Assembly: GCF_001562015.1 (NCBI RefSeq)
Contig: NZ_LASA01000148.1
Coordinates: 1-64,000 of the forward strand
Origin: Endozoicomonas arenosclerae
GTDB lineage: Bacteria; Pseudomonadota; Gammaproteobacteria; Pseudomonadales; Endozoicomonadaceae
Length of the DNA: 64,000 nucleotides
Reading direction: 5' to 3'
Shown here piece after piece: positions 1 to 8,732 of the stretch; position 1 is the first letter of the stretch, and each line of letters begins with the position of its first letter. Under the pieces are notes generated by a model. The model was not told the DNA's origin, searched no databases, and saw nothing but the letters and a program-made list of their open reading frames with translations. Made by a program: the position numbers and the translations under genes.

Positions 1-1471
1 GCTGAATACCCGTCAGGTGAGAAGAATTTCGGAAATCTCTCGCAAGTATGACAAAGGGTATGTTCACTTTACGACCCGCCAGAATGTTCAGCTTAACTGG
101 CCTCTGCTGGAACAGGTGCCCGATATTCTTGCTGATCTGGCAGAAGTCGAAATGCACGCGGTTCAAACCAGTGGTGCCTGTATTCGAAATACCACTACTG
201 ACCAGTTTGCGGGTGTAGCACGTGACGAGATTGTAGACCCAAGACCCTGGTGTGAAATTATTCGCCAGTGGTCAACCTTCCACCCTGAATTTGCTTTCTT
301 ACCCCGTAAATTCAAGATTGCCGTGTGTGGCTCTGAAGAAGACCGTGCTGCCTCCATGGTTCATGACATTGGCGTGCATGCTTTCCGTAATGACAGCGGT
401 GAAGTCCGGTTTAAGATTTTGGCTGGTGGCGGTCTGGGCCGAACACCTATGGTGGCCAGTGTTATCAGGGAGTCCATTGAGCCTGAACATCTGCTAACGT
501 ATCTGGACGCCATTCTACGGGTCTATAACCGCTACGGCCGACGCGATAACAAATACAAAGCACGGATCAAAATCCTTGTAAAAGCCATGACACCAAAAGT
601 GTTCAGTGAAAAGGTGGAAGCAGAGTGGGAAACCATCAAAGACAGTGCTTCCATACTGCCAGAAACTGAAATCCAACGTGTCAGTAAGCACTTTATCGAG
701 CCTGAATATAAAAACCTGAATGATCAGGATTTCAATGACCTGGCTCTGAAAGCCCCTGCAGGTTTTCAATCCTGGCTTAAGCAGAATGTTTTCCCACATA
801 AAAAGCCAGGTTATTGTGCAGTTACTCTGACACTTAAAGCTACAGGCGATGCTCCTGGCGATGTTTCAGCAGAACAGCTGGACACTATTGCTGACCTGGC
901 TGATCAGTACAGTTTGGGTGAACTTAGAGTCAGTCACGAACAGAATCTAATCTTCGCTGATGTTGAGCAGAGTGTTCTGATTGAGCTCTGGGATAAACTC
1001 AATGCAATTGGTCTGGCAACCGCTAACCGTGGCCTGTTAACCGATATGATCTGCTGCCCGGGAGGTGACTTCTGTGCATTGGCTAATGCCCGCTCGATTC
1101 CCCTGGCTGAAGAAATACAGCGGAAGTTTGAAGATATCGACTACCTGCATGACGTGGGCGAGCTGGATCTGAACATTTCTGGCTGCATGAATGCCTGTGC
1201 CCACCACCACGTTGGACACATTGGTATTCTGGGTGTCGACCGTAAAGGTATTGAGTACTATCAGATTCAGGTGGGGGGCTCTGCTGCCAAAGCAGCTTCT
1301 CTGGGCAAGATTATTGGGCCTTCTTTCAAACGAGAAGAAGTCCCCAGTGTTCTTGAGAAAATTTTGAGCGTTTATATCGAGCAGCGTCATGAAGATGAAC
1401 TATTTATTGATACCTGCCAGCGCATCGGCATAACCCCTTTCAAGGAGCGAGTGTATGGCCAGGCTGCTTAA
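1..1471 (+). CDS. cysI: Nitrite/sulfite reductase hemoprotein beta subunit, 5' end cut by window
   Basis: Assimilatory sulfite reductase hemoprotein, which reduces sulfite to sulfide on a coupled siroheme and 4Fe-4S centre in the cytoplasm. The frame is open from the first bases (LNTRQVRR, a conserved stretch), so about 60 to 70 N-terminal residues lie outside the window. The cluster cysteines are visible near the C-terminal third: CCPGGDFC and then NISGCMNAC, followed by HHH. The GTG at position 17 is an internal valine codon and not the start. The next gene overlaps its 3' end by 17 bases, the same pairing as PA1838-PA1837 in Pseudomonas. A nitrite reductase role cannot be excluded from sequence alone. 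Confidence 0.9.
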   Translation, partial: LNTRQVRRISEISRKYDKGYVHFTTRQNVQLNWPLLEQVPDILADLAEVEMHAVQTSGACIRNTTTDQFAGVARDEIVDPRPWCEIIRQWSTFHPEFAFLPRKFKIAVCGSEEDRAASMVHDIGVHAFRNDSGEVRFKILAGGGLGRTPMVASVIRESIEPEHLLTYLDAILRVYNRYGRRDNKYKARIKILVKAMTPKVFSEKVEAEWETIKDSASILPETEIQRVSKHFIEPEYKNLNDQDFNDLALKAPAGFQSWLKQNVFPHKKPGYCAVTLTLKATGDAPGDVSAEQLDTIADLADQYSLGELRVSHEQNLIFADVEQSVLIELWDKLNAIGLATANRGLLTDMICCPGGDFCALANARSIPLAEEIQRKFEDIDYLHDVGELDLNISGCMNACAHHHVGHIGILGVDRKGIEYYQIQVGGSAAKAASLGKIIGPSFKREEVPSVLEKILSVYIEQRHEDELFIDTCQRIGITPFKERVYGQAA

Positions 1472-1940
1472 GAATAACGAAGTCTTTCAGGAAGAGTACC
1501 AGCTATTGGGCGCTGAAAACTCTGAGAATGAAAGTGGTACTTTGTTGATTCAGGCTAAGCATCTGAACCAACATCAGACATTATTGCAGCAGAATCAGCC
1601 TATAGGTCTGTTTCTAGACAGTGACGATGAACTGGAAGATTACGAAGACCAATTGGAGAAGTTTGAGCTGATAGCCATTAACTTCCCTAAGTTTATGGAT
1701 GGCAGAGGCTACTCGTTGAGCAGGCTTCTAAGGGATCGTTATCAGTTTAAAGGCGATATCCGTGCCGTCGGTGATGTTCTGGTTGACCAGATTTTCATGA
1801 TGAAGCGTTGTGGTTTCTCCAGCTACTACCTGAGAGACGACCAGAAAGCAGAAGACGCCATAAAGGCACTGGATACTTTTACTCTGCGCTATCAGGGCAG
1901 CAGTGATGATCCGGAACCATTGTACAGAAAAAGAGCTTAA
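1455..1940 (+). CDS. DUF934 protein, sulfite reductase partner
   Basis: A 161-residue member of DUF934, a family regularly found directly after this type of cysI. Its biochemical role is not established; an accessory role in sulfite reduction is inferred from the constant pairing. It has the family core around INFPKFMDGRGYSLSRLLR and the later RAVGDVLVDQIFMMKRCGF. No signal peptide or membrane segment is seen. The ATG at 1455 lies inside the end of cysI, so translation is probably coupled. Length is normal for the family. Confidence 0.85.
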   Translation: MARLLKNNEVFQEEYQLLGAENSENESGTLLIQAKHLNQHQTLLQQNQPIGLFLDSDDELEDYEDQLEKFELIAINFPKFMDGRGYSLSRLLRDRYQFKGDIRAVGDVLVDQIFMMKRCGFSSYYLRDDQKAEDAIKALDTFTLRYQGSSDDPEPLYRKRA

Positions 1941-1952
1941 ACACATTCATTC

Positions 1953-1973
1953 AGGGCTGTATTAAGCAGCCCT
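1953..1973 (+). terminator. Hairpin after the cysI operon
   Basis: Seven-base inverted repeat AGGGCTG / CAGCCCT just after the DUF934 stop. The following tract is C/T rich rather than a clean T run, so termination efficiency is uncertain. Confidence 0.45.
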
Positions 1974-2143
1974 CCCCCCTCTTCTCATACTCAATCCTGA
2001 ATAAATCCCATAAGAATAGAGCCCAGTGACACTTCGGGTTACCCGCATTCAATAGCTTGGGTATATACTTGGTCTTTTAGCTTCATCCAAAATGTGGGCT
2101 GGAAGAGCCCTATTTATAAACAATTATCTATTTGGCGCGTCTA

Positions 2144-3313
2144 ATGGAAAGTGGTTCCCTGCTATTCTCTTTCTTTCTTATTTTCAGTGGTGCTGCGGTG
2201 CTCGCCACAGCCGCCCTGTTTACCCGTCAACCACTTCTGGTCGCTTATATTGTATTGGGTGCTTTCCTGGGCCCCTACGGTATGGAAATGGTTACGGACA
2301 CAGGGCTTCTCAATGATATTGCCCATGTCGGTATTATCTTCCTGCTGTTTCTGCTGGGGCTCGATATGCAGCCCAGTCATCTTGGGCACTTACTTAAGAA
2401 AACAGCCACAGTAGGCATGATCAGTTCAGTCATATTTGCCCTCACCGGTTATGGGCTAGGTCTGGCGTTTGGTTTTAGCCAGAAAGAAGCCGTTATTACC
2501 GGCGCAACCATGATGTTTTCCAGTACCATTATTGGCATCAAGCTGTTGCCAACAACAGTACTGCATCACAAGCATACGGGTGAAATCCTGGTCAGCTTGC
2601 TGCTGTTGCAGGATTTACTGGCCATACTGGTTCTACTGTTGCTGTATAACTTTGATGGCGGTTTTGCCAACAGTAAAGCAGATGTACTCATGGCACTGGC
2701 CGCACTTCCCATGATTATTGCAGCGGCCTTCCTGGCGGTAAGGTATGCCCTCCTACCTTTAATGGCCCGATTTGATCGCTTCCATGAATATATGTTCCTG
2801 CTGGCCATTGGCTGGTGCCTTGGTTTTGCAGAGCTGGCTCATGCCCTCAACCTTTCTTACGAGATCGGGGCATTTATTGCCGGTGTCAGTATTGCAACCA
2901 GTCCAATATCACAATACATAGCCATTAACCTCAAACCGTTGAGGGACTTCTTTCTGGTTCTGTTTTTCTTCTCAATCGGGGCCAGCTTCAATCTCAGTCT
3001 GCTTGATGATGTCTGGTTCCCAGCTCTCATCATGACGGTGGTCTGTCTGCTGCTCAAACCCACAACATTCGGCGTTCTGCTTAGAGCTAATGAAAAGAAA
3101 TCAACGGCTTGGGAGGTGGGTTTCAGACTGGGACAAACCAGTGAATTCTCAATTCTGATTGCAGTATTGGCAGCGGGACAGATGTTGATGGGCGAAATTG
3201 CGGCTCATGTGGTACAAGCAACCGCCATTATGACCCTGATCATCTCTTCCTATGTAGTCGTGTTTAATTACGAGTCGCCCATAGCGGTTTCTGAGAAACT
3301 CAGAAGAGATTAA
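2144..3313 (+). CDS. CPA2-family cation:proton antiporter (KefB/YbaL-like membrane domain)
   Basis: Inner-membrane monovalent cation/proton antiporter of the CPA2 family. About a dozen hydrophobic helices run through the whole 389 residues, including the family GLDMQP segment near residue 65 and the GFRLGQTSEFS segment near residue 330. It stops right after the membrane domain, so the C-terminal TrkA-N/RCK regulatory domain of KefB/KefC is absent. I chose ATG 2144; a TTG four codons earlier is also open and neither has a clear ribosome binding site. It stands alone and a strong terminator follows. Substrate (K+ or Na+) cannot be read from the sequence. Confidence 0.85.
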   Translation: MESGSLLFSFFLIFSGAAVLATAALFTRQPLLVAYIVLGAFLGPYGMEMVTDTGLLNDIAHVGIIFLLFLLGLDMQPSHLGHLLKKTATVGMISSVIFALTGYGLGLAFGFSQKEAVITGATMMFSSTIIGIKLLPTTVLHHKHTGEILVSLLLLQDLLAILVLLLLYNFDGGFANSKADVLMALAALPMIIAAAFLAVRYALLPLMARFDRFHEYMFLLAIGWCLGFAELAHALNLSYEIGAFIAGVSIATSPISQYIAINLKPLRDFFLVLFFFSIGASFNLSLLDDVWFPALIMTVVCLLLKPTTFGVLLRANEKKSTAWEVGFRLGQTSEFSILIAVLAAGQMLMGEIAAHVVQATAIMTLIISSYVVVFNYESPIAVSEKLRRD

Positions 3314-3334
3314 GAAGAAGTTTTGATTTCATAT

Positions 3335-3373
3335 AAAAATCCCCCGAATCAAAGAGATCCGGGGGATTTTTTA
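3335..3373 (+). terminator. Rho-independent terminator of the antiporter gene
   Basis: Stem AAAATCCCCC/GGGGGATTTT around a short loop, with a T run at 3368-3372, 22 bases after the antiporter stop. The A-rich left flank means it could also act on the other strand. Confidence 0.85.
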
Positions 3374-3412
3374 CTTTCTACAGACTTGTCCGAACTTGAA
3401 ACCCTCTCAAAA

Positions 3413-3476
3413 CCCGTTCGGGCTGAGCCTGTCGAAGCCTAATAACACAACCCTTCGACAAGCTCAGGGTGAACGG
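3413..3476. repeat. Dispersed palindromic repeat (GTTCG..CTGTCGAAG type)
   Basis: Two inverted arms, 3413-3437 and 3453-3476, each a version of CCGTTC..CTGAGC.TGTCGAAG, separated by 15 bases. This palindrome is a known dispersed intergenic element in many proteobacteria. It lies between the convergent antiporter and sohB genes and on the minus strand is followed by TTTT, so it could also terminate sohB transcription. The two arms differ at several positions, as expected for an old copy. Confidence 0.7.
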
Positions 3477-3528
3477 TATTTATATGAATATACGAGACAA
3501 ATTCATACCGTTGTCCGCGAATAACCTC

Positions 3529-4566
3529 TTATGAGAAATAACGGGTTTGAGTAGCTCTTTCCCAGATTTTTCCAAAGGTATTATCCAGAGTGGTTTCAGC
3601 TGCCAGCCCCAGCTTGCTGGCAAGGCCTTTTTTAACCTCATAGCTGACCTGGACAATGTCAACTTCATCCACCTTGCTGTAGATGTATTCATCACTGGTC
3701 ATGACTTTATCAATCAGGTTTTTATCAATGGCCTGACGTCCATACCAGATTTCTCCGGTAGCCACGTCTTCAACATTCACCTGGTCACGCTCTTCCTTGA
3801 TAAAGTCTTTAAACAGTTGATGTGTGTCCTGAATGTCCTGCTTGAACTTGTCACGGCCTTTATCCGTGTTTTCACCCAGAACCGTCAATGTTCTTTTGAA
3901 CTCACCAGCCGTGTGAAGCTCAATATCCACATCATGCTTTTTGAGAAGCTTGTTGATGTTAGGCAGTTGAGCCATAACACCAATGGAACCGATGATGGCA
4001 AAGGGGGCTGCAACAATCTGGTTAGCGGTACAGGCCATCATATAGCCACCACTGGCAGCCACCTTGTCGACAGCAATGGTGAATTTGACACCGCGATCTC
4101 TGATCCGTTGCAACTGGGAAGCGGCCAGACCATAGGCATGAACCATGCCCCCTGCACTCTCAAGTTTGAGAAGAACCTCGTCCTTTTCTGTAATCACAGA
4201 AAGTACAGCGGTTATTTCTTCCCTGAGGGATTTGACCGCCGAAGCTTTCATATCACCATCAAACTCAAGTACATAGAGTCGTGATTTGGACTCTTGCTTT
4301 TTGTCTTTGTCCTTCTTTTTCTCTTTCTCAGCTTTTTTCTTATCTTTAGCCAGCTGTTTCAAACCTTCTTTGTCCAGAATGGCATGCTGAAGATCATCTT
4401 TCAGGTGCTGATAATGTTCATTGAGTTTCTTGATTTCAAGATGCCCTTTACTGATCTTTTTCGATTTTTGCCCCATTGCTGCTGCAGCAACAATGACGAT
4501 CAGCAGTGCCACGACAAAAGTGACCACTTTGGCAAGGAATAAACCGTATTCCGCCAGATACTCCAA
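3529..4566 (-). CDS. sohB: SohB inner-membrane serine protease (peptidase S49)
   Basis: SohB-type peptidase of the SppA/S49 family, anchored by one N-terminal membrane helix. The nucleophile serine lies in VAASGGYMM and the general-base lysine in GEFKRTLT, the Ser-Lys dyad of the family. A lysine-rich charged stretch (about residues 80 to 105) separates anchor and protease domain, as in E. coli. The frame is open further upstream, but I place the start at TTG 4566: it gives MEYLAEYGLFLAK, matching the E. coli N-terminus, and GGGAGG lies five bases before it. Product 345 residues. Confidence 0.9.
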   Translation of the reverse strand: MEYLAEYGLFLAKVVTFVVALLIVIVAAAAMGQKSKKISKGHLEIKKLNEHYQHLKDDLQHAILDKEGLKQLAKDKKKAEKEKKKDKDKKQESKSRLYVLEFDGDMKASAVKSLREEITAVLSVITEKDEVLLKLESAGGMVHAYGLAASQLQRIRDRGVKFTIAVDKVAASGGYMMACTANQIVAAPFAIIGSIGVMAQLPNINKLLKKHDVDIELHTAGEFKRTLTVLGENTDKGRDKFKQDIQDTHQLFKDFIKEERDQVNVEDVATGEIWYGRQAIDKNLIDKVMTSDEYIYSKVDEVDIVQVSYEVKKGLASKLGLAAETTLDNTFGKIWERATQTRYFS

Positions 4567-4705
4567 GAGAGCCTCCCAACATTCATTACTATGTGACTGA
4601 CTAAGAATACCTGAAAAAACCAATAACTTTTATTGTGTCACCGTTTTTTGCCATGCTCTTTTTCTGTTTTTAACTTCTACATGGAGGTATGAAAGCCACT
4701 GATGC

Positions 4706-4725
4706 GGACTGATTACAATCAGTCC
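4706..4725 (-). terminator. Hairpin downstream of nudC
   Basis: Eight-base perfect arms GGACTGAT / ATCAGTCC with a 4-base loop in the nudC-sohB gap. There is no T run on the minus strand, so it is a structure that may or may not terminate nudC. Confidence 0.3.
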
Positions 4726-4799
4726 TTCATTATTCAATACTCTAGAGTTTGCACAGTGTGTATTTTGATTAAACCAACTAGATATATGATTGTATAATA

Positions 4800-5579
4800 T
4801 TAATAATCTATTAAATGTCTGGAAATAGTAAACTTAGGGGGCAAGTCAGGGAGTTCCTTACGATTAAACCATTCAGCACTGGCTATTTCTTCCTCCTCTA
4901 ACAGAATTTCTCCTGATGAATATTCAGCTCGAAAACCTAGCATGAGTGCATGGGGAAATGGCCAGCTTTGACTGAAACAGTATTCAACCCCTTTAACTTC
5001 AAGACCCACCTCTTCCCTGATCTCTCTTACCACAGCTTCTTCAGCTGTTTCTCCCGGCTCTATAAACCCAGCCACAACAGTATGCATGGTGGTTTTTCTA
5101 AGGTGTCTCTTGTGTTGCACCAACAATATTTCATCACCTCTATGAATCAATACAATGATGCAGGGTGATATTCTTGGGTAATAAGGCATTTCGCAGTTTG
5201 AACATGTCATAGCCCACTCCCCTGCTCCGGGCTTACATGCACTACCACACCGACCGCAGAACTTATGGTCTTTTCTTGATCTAAGAATCTGGGACGCATG
5301 GCTATACAATCCAACCAGTGACTCTGACTGACTTGCCATAAATTGTCTGGGATCTATAACCGAAGCTCCTGCAGGAGGCTCCTGAAGCTGTATCACTGCA
5401 ACACTTTGTTTCCCTATATGACCTGTTTGAACAGCTTCAACACTCTGCATCCAGGACTGTTTTTCCCATAAACAGTGTCCGTCAGGGTTTAATGCAATAT
5501 CACGTCCAGAAAGGACAAAGAAACAGTCAGACAGATTTCCCTCGGGATTCCATCCCGCCGCAGGTGTATAAGCACTCAT
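4800..5579 (-). CDS. nudC: NADH pyrophosphatase / NAD-cap RNA hydrolase NudC
   Basis: Nudix hydrolase that cleaves NAD(H) and removes NAD caps from RNA. The zinc site is visible as CGRCG with a second pair CSNC about 18 residues on. The Nudix box starts at GFIEPGETAEEAVVRE and continues REEVGL, with all catalytic glutamates. The NudC-specific SQSWPFPHALM motif follows. At 259 residues it has the usual length. It is transcribed toward sohB with a 233-base gap, so it is probably a separate unit. Confidence 0.93.
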   Translation of the reverse strand: MSAYTPAAGWNPEGNLSDCFFVLSGRDIALNPDGHCLWEKQSWMQSVEAVQTGHIGKQSVAVIQLQEPPAGASVIDPRQFMASQSESLVGLYSHASQILRSRKDHKFCGRCGSACKPGAGEWAMTCSNCEMPYYPRISPCIIVLIHRGDEILLVQHKRHLRKTTMHTVVAGFIEPGETAEEAVVREIREEVGLEVKGVEYCFSQSWPFPHALMLGFRAEYSSGEILLEEEEIASAEWFNRKELPDLPPKFTISRHLIDY

Positions 5580-5733
5580 AAAATTCTCTGCTCACGTGAG
5601 TCGCACTGAAAAATAAAGGTATGAAAATATAATGTTGCCACTCATGGAAATAGAAAGGCAATCTGCACACTCTGTATCTGGAGCGGATTGAAGGAATCCA
5701 GGTAGTGGATATTCAGCAAATCAGTAAGAGAGT

Positions 5734-5754
5734 CGGAGCACCATCTGTGCTCCG
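5734..5754 (-). terminator. Probable terminator of the methyltransferase-rnhA-dnaQ operon
   Basis: Eight-base arms CGGAGCAC / GTGCTCCG with a 5-base loop, 12 bases after the dnaQ stop. On the minus strand it is followed by a moderately pyrimidine-rich ACTCTCTT. Confidence 0.5.
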
Positions 5755-5765
5755 GAAAAAGTCAT

Positions 5766-6452
5766 TTACCAGTCTTCCTGACCAATTTTCTCAAGCTTTT
5801 CCTTGTGCAGTTTCAGCTCTTCGTCAGAAGGACTGATGACTCTCAAGGCAGGACGATCAGAGGACAAACGTCTGATTTTGGTTACGTCCTCCCCGTCTCC
5901 ATCTCCTGCTCCGCCAAGCAGCAATGATGTCTGGCCACCGGTCATGGCCAGATAAACTTCAGCCAGAATCTCGGAGTCAAGCAAAGCCCCGTGGAAGGTT
6001 CGGGCTGAATTATCGATAAAATAACGTTTGCACAAAGCATCAAGGTTGTTTTTCTGACCTGGATGCTTTTTCCTGGCAATCGCCAGAGAGTCGGTGATCT
6101 TGCTGTAATCTTCGACCTTACCCAGTGCCGGATCCAGCCACTTGAGCTCATGATTCAGGAAGTTCACATCGAAAGGTGCGTTATGAGCAATCAGCTCAGC
6201 ATCCTTGATGAACTCAATGAAGTCTTTGGCTACCGCTGCGAACAGAGGCTTATCTTTTACAAATTCATTGGTTATACCATGGACCTGGATAACCTCATCA
6301 TCCATATGACGTTCAGGGTTGATGTAGACATGGTAGGTATTCCCTGTCAGCTTACGGTCTATCATTTCGACACAACCGATCTCGACAATCCTATGTCCTT
6401 GTGAAGGATCAATACCGGTGGTTTCGGTATCCATTATGATCTGACGGGTCAT
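5766..6452 (-). CDS. dnaQ: DNA polymerase III epsilon subunit (3'-5' proofreading exonuclease)
   Basis: Proofreading exonuclease of the replicative polymerase. The DEDDh active site is complete: DTETTG at the N-terminus, HNAPFD near residue 90, and HGALLDSE around residue 155. A clamp-binding-like QTSLLLG follows the exonuclease domain, then a charged tail for binding the alpha subunit. The start codon overlaps the rnhA stop (ATGA), so the two are translationally coupled. The rnhA-dnaQ adjacency is ancient, though in E. coli the genes are divergent and here they are co-directional as in Pseudomonas. Confidence 0.95.
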   Translation of the reverse strand: MTRQIIMDTETTGIDPSQGHRIVEIGCVEMIDRKLTGNTYHVYINPERHMDDEVIQVHGITNEFVKDKPLFAAVAKDFIEFIKDAELIAHNAPFDVNFLNHELKWLDPALGKVEDYSKITDSLAIARKKHPGQKNNLDALCKRYFIDNSARTFHGALLDSEILAEVYLAMTGGQTSLLLGGAGDGDGEDVTKIRRLSSDRPALRVISPSDEELKLHKEKLEKIGQEDW

Positions 6453-6901
6453 TGTTTTTTACCCTTTATAATCTCTTCAGCACCACGACAGGCCAACTCG
6501 TCGGCCATTTCATTCTCACGATGCCCTGCATGGCCTTTCACCCAACACCATTCGACATTATGACGAGCATTCTGGGTATCCAGACGTACCCACAAATCCT
6601 GGTTCTTAACGGGTTTACCCGCGGCAGTTTTCCAACCCTTACGCTTCCAGCCAGTCATCCACTCAGTGATGCCCTTTCTGACATATTGGGAGTCAGTGGT
6701 AAGGCGAACCTGACAGGATCGTGTTAACGTCTCGAGTCCAACAATGGCTGCCATCAGCTCCATACGGTTATTAGTGGTTTCATCTTCACCACCGTACAAA
6801 CCCTTCTCTGCAGTGCCGTAGCGCATCACTACGCCCCAGCCTCCAGGCCCCGGGTTTCCTTTACAGGCACCATCTGTAAACAGCTCTACGAGCTTACTCA
6901 A
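6449..6901 (-). CDS. rnhA: Ribonuclease HI
   Basis: RNase HI, which degrades the RNA strand of RNA:DNA hybrids. Catalytic residues are visible: Asp in [16 protein letters not shown], Glu in NNRMELMA, Asp in [10 protein letters not shown] and the C-terminal NEMADELA. The basic handle region ([16 protein letters not shown]) is present. 150 residues is standard. It overlaps both neighbours by four bases, inside a three-gene operon. Confidence 0.96.
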   Translation of the reverse strand: MSKLVELFTDGACKGNPGPGGWGVVMRYGTAEKGLYGGEDETTNNRMELMAAIVGLETLTRSCQVRLTTDSQYVRKGITEWMTGWKRKGWKTAAGKPVKNQDLWVRLDTQNARHNVEWCWVKGHAGHRENEMADELACRGAEEIIKGKKQ

Positions 6902-7671
6902 CGATTCTCTCCCACACGGCTCGAACCGGTTATTGGTCCGCCAACCAGCGGTTGACCCACAGAAGACCAGCTGGGCTTGATCGGAGTCATGCCAGCCACT
7001 TCCCGGGTAGCAACAATGATGTAAAAACTGCCAAAAGGCAGCATCCAGTTATGACAGCGCTGTTCCACCAATTCTGATCCCAGCCCTTTTGTCGGGTGAT
7101 TCGAAGGAAACAGATACGCGCCGTGAATCACTTTTTCAACGCTAAATCCTAACAATGTCAGCCAGTCCCTCATCCGGTTAGGGCTTATAAACTGCACGCC
7201 ATTAAACAGTCTGCGATAACTGGGCAATACCATACGGGTCAGACTGCACAAGCTCAGTGGATTAAATCCAACTACCAGCATCTTGCCGCCTGGTATAATG
7301 GTATTTCCCGCCTCACTCAGCAGACGATGAGGACGATCAGATACCTCCACAATATGGTGCAAAAGCACCAGATCCAGACTGCCTGGTGATACTGGCCAAT
7401 GATAGGGATCAAGCAGCAGTGAAGAGGCCGGCTCAGTGTTTAAAGGATGAAACTGGAAATTGCGACTCACTTGTGAGCTTGCCAGCAGGTCTGCTGATGG
7501 AGACACTGACAATTCGGCGGCATGATAACCGAAGATAAAATTTAACTCATGCTCTATGTGACAGCGCTCAGCCCTGAGTACATACTCTCCAGCACCAGAG
7601 GTCATCCAGTTTTGCAGAGCCTGCAGTCTGCAAGGCATCGCAGGCCTGGTCGATTTTTTGAACCTTTGCAT
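6898..7671 (-). CDS. SAM-dependent methyltransferase (PA1814/YafS-like)
   Basis: Class I methyltransferase of the YafS/PA1814 type found beside gloB and rnhA across gammaproteobacteria. The usual motifs are weak but present: a hydrophobic-acidic segment [20 protein letters not shown], then [17 protein letters not shown]. Substrate unknown. It is the first gene of a unit with rnhA and dnaQ (4-base overlap) and is divergent from gloB. Confidence 0.8.
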   Translation of the reverse strand: MQRFKKSTRPAMPCRLQALQNWMTSGAGEYVLRAERCHIEHELNFIFGYHAAELSVSPSADLLASSQVSRNFQFHPLNTEPASSLLLDPYHWPVSPGSLDLVLLHHIVEVSDRPHRLLSEAGNTIIPGGKMLVVGFNPLSLCSLTRMVLPSYRRLFNGVQFISPNRMRDWLTLLGFSVEKVIHGAYLFPSNHPTKGLGSELVEQRCHNWMLPFGSFYIIVATREVAGMTPIKPSWSSVGQPLVGGPITGSSRVGENR

Positions 7672-7864
7672 CAGGCTTTTTCCATGAATGCTGTTGTCAT
7701 TTCAGCAAAAATCTCGAGCCAGAATGTTGTCCTGGTCAACTACACATCTTATCTGGCACAACAGGATTCGACCAGCACCAGAGTGTTCTTCAGATAACAA
7801 TCGTAAAGAAAATAGTACCGACTTTACACGTAAAGTCTGTAAAAAATGATGTTTCTAACAGTTC

Positions 7865-7894
7865 TTGACGTTAGAATGTCAGTGACCATTATCA
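7865..7894 (+). promoter_or_regulatory. Possible sigma-70 promoter of gloB
   Basis: TTGACG at 7865-7870 and TTATCA at 7889-7894 with 18-base spacing, ending 13 bases before the gloB ATG. Plausible but short leader; called by eye. Confidence 0.3.
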
Positions 7895-7907
7895 GATTTA
7901 TAGACCC

Positions 7908-8690
7908 ATGATCCAGATTCAGGCTATCCCGGCTTTTCAAGATAACTACATCTGGTTGCTCTCCGAAGACAGCAGCCAGCATTGTCTTGTGGTTGATCCA
8001 GGAGACGCGGTAGTCGTTAAAGAAGCCCTGCAAAAACAGGGTCTGGAATTGTCAGGCATTCTCATTACTCACCATCACTGGGATCACACCAACGGTATAG
8101 AAGCCTTGACAAAAGACCGTAACATTCCCGTCTATGGTCCTGATAATCCAGATATTTTGGGTGTAACACACATACTTAAAGAATCTGATGCACTCAACAT
8201 TCTTAACACTCAATTCGAGATTATAACTACTCCGGGACATACACTCGATCATATTGCCTTCTTTGCCAGGCCCAAACAGTCAGACCCCATACTTTTTTGT
8301 GGTGACACCCTTTTCTCTGCAGGCTGTGGCCGATTGTTTGAAGGCTCTGCAGAGCAGATGCAAAACTCGTTTTATAAGTTGCGCGCTCTGCCCGAAAACA
8401 CCCGGATATACTGTACACACGAATACACACTGGCCAACTTGGCTTTTGCCCAGGTGGTTGAGCCAGAGAACCACTCTATCGAAGACTACCGAAACAGAGT
8501 GAACCAGCTTCGCGAGCAGAACAGGCCCAGCCTGCCTTCATCACTCAAGCTGGAAATGACCATCAATCCATTTTTGCGTACTGACCAGAACAGTGTCATT
8601 ACTGCAGTTAAGGAGCACGCCCCGGAAACTGTCTTGTCTAACGATGCAGACGTGTTTGGTGCATTACGTCAGTGGAAGGATCACTTCTAA
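7908..8690 (+). CDS. gloB: Hydroxyacylglutathione hydrolase (glyoxalase II)
   Basis: Second enzyme of the glutathione-dependent glyoxalase pathway, hydrolysing S-lactoylglutathione to lactate and glutathione. The binuclear metal motif THHHWDHTNG is seen near residue 55, with later ligands in TPGHTLDH, FCGDTLFSAGCGR and CTHEYTLANL. 260 residues is normal. It is followed 42 bases later by mltD on the same strand, the Pseudomonas and E. coli arrangement. Confidence 0.94.
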   Translation: MIQIQAIPAFQDNYIWLLSEDSSQHCLVVDPGDAVVVKEALQKQGLELSGILITHHHWDHTNGIEALTKDRNIPVYGPDNPDILGVTHILKESDALNILNTQFEIITTPGHTLDHIAFFARPKQSDPILFCGDTLFSAGCGRLFEGSAEQMQNSFYKLRALPENTRIYCTHEYTLANLAFAQVVEPENHSIEDYRNRVNQLREQNRPSLPSSLKLEMTINPFLRTDQNSVITAVKEHAPETVLSNDADVFGALRQWKDHF

Positions 8691-8732
8691 TGACGATAAA
8701 AACTGTGTTCCTTCTAGATAAACAATGCTTTT

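Noticed and set aside
3547-4284. 245-codon plus-strand frame opposite sohB
   Set aside because: Shadow of sohB, whose catalytic motifs are clear on the minus strand.
7549-7797. Plus-strand frame in the methyltransferase-gloB gap
   Set aside because: Mostly inside the methyltransferase gene on the other strand; no ribosome binding site or recognisable features.
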